From NCBI GenBank assembly GCA_944358445.1, contig CALVRC010000009.1, positions 1 to 47,178 of the forward strand: a DNA stretch of 47,178 nt, written 5' to 3'. Made by a program: the position numbers and the translations under genes. Below are positions 47,007 to 47,178 of this stretch, piece by piece. Numbering within the stretch: position 1 is the stretch's first letter; each line of letters begins with the position of its first letter. The stretch comes from an uncultured Bacilli bacterium. GTDB taxonomy: Bacteria > Bacillota_I > Bacilli_A > RF39 > UBA660. Under the pieces are notes generated by a model. It did no database searches and was not told where the DNA came from. It was given only the letters and a program-made list of their open reading frames with translations.

Positions 47007-47030
47007 AAAGAGTGGGATGTCCCACTCTTT
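47007..47030. other. Perfect 11-bp palindrome in the rimP leader
   Basis: AAAGAGTGGGA-TG-TCCCACTCTTT. On the plus strand a T run follows, so it could end transcription entering from the left. On the minus strand it lies in the rimP-nusA leader between promoter and ribosome-binding site, where the T run is missing. It could be a 5' structure for processing or autoregulation, or an opposing terminator. Confidence 0.8.
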
Positions 47031-47047
47031 TTTGCATTTCCACAATC

Positions 47048-47076
47048 ATTATATCATATTTTTTCCCTTTTTAACA
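47048..47076 (-). promoter_or_regulatory. Promoter of the rimP-nusA-rnpM-infB-rbfA operon
   Basis: Minus strand: TGA-TATAAT (47048-47056), an extended -10, with a weak TGTTAA (47071-47076) 17 bases upstream. Confidence 0.7.
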
Positions 47077-47090
47077 CCCCTTTTAAAATC

Positions 47091-47114
47091 AAAAATCCTA
47101 CATCGTAGATTTTT
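47091..47114. terminator. Hairpin near the right edge, possible bidirectional terminator
   Basis: AAAAAT-C-CTAC-ATC-GTAG-ATTTTT pairs with one bulged C and has T-rich tails on both strands. It may end a minus-strand gene beyond the right edge. Confidence 0.45.
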
Positions 47115-47178
47115 ATTTGAAATTCCGTTTTATGGCAAAAAGCTGAAATAAGTTTGAATATAGTACAATAAAATGTAA

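Overview
This window is AT-rich (roughly 28-30% G+C by eye) chromosomal DNA of a low-G+C Gram-positive bacterium. It uses the standard code: TGA works as a stop, for example at miaA, and TGG encodes Trp. Gene content fits class Bacilli, probably one of the uncultured gut lineages near Erysipelotrichales or the Mollicutes-related orders. The signs are a rimP-nusA-rnpM-infB-rbfA block, an infC-rpmI-rplT operon with an L20-type leader, a sufC-sufD-sufS cluster, a CotE homologue near miaB, a CotD-like protein, Rpn-type nuclease genes and a SipW/TasA-like secreted protein. Nearly everything is on the minus strand. The plus-strand genes are one HTH regulator, one HIT protein, the CotD-like protein and two tiny hydrophobic peptides. 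The lineage is inferred; no rRNA or tRNA was found.

Layout. 1-3262: truncated MFS-like transporter, D,D-carboxypeptidase, two prepilin-like genes and the broken end of a secreted protein. 3298-5700: HTH gene, rpsP-khpA and two histidine phosphatases. 5731-10550: cotE, three unknown genes and miaB. 10611-13768: an RNase J paralogue lacking several metal ligands, a diacylglycerol-kinase-like protein and an unknown. 13832-16561: suf genes. 16660-18415: HIT, CotD-like, Rpn nuclease. 18520-25910: ffh, a run of hairpins, a secreted protein with an aberrant 3' block, uppP, lipoprotein, tex and dinB. 25981-26657: a tandem pair of putative type I toxin-antitoxin modules. 26660-36623: yqeG, miaA, queA, ruvBA, two membrane proteins, fmt, priA, a beta-lactamase-fold protein and an Rpn remnant. 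36760-40908: tig, mraY, a HAD protein, rplT, rpmI, infC. 41183-46982: a DUF4143 ATPase and the rbfA-infB-rnpM-nusA-rimP operon.

The strongest candidate for something new is 25981-26657. Two diverged copies each contain a plus-strand promoter, a Shine-Dalgarno hidden in a hairpin, a 25-27 residue single-span peptide, a terminator, and a convergent antisense RNA with its own promoter and terminator. The mRNA 5' and 3' ends can pair. The layout resembles par/Fst of pAD1, but the peptides do not look like Fst. The second candidate is the 3' end of the gene at 20097-21098: about 125 bp are G+C-rich and depleted of A on the coding strand, as expected of a diversity-generating-retroelement variable region, and four hairpins follow. 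No reverse transcriptase is in the window.

Other points: LexA-like boxes in the dinB and priA promoters, an AUC start for infC, an L20 protein with a SAP/Rho_N-like tail, a RimP reduced to its N-terminal domain, and three exact-period 23-bp repeats upstream of the ATPase promoter.
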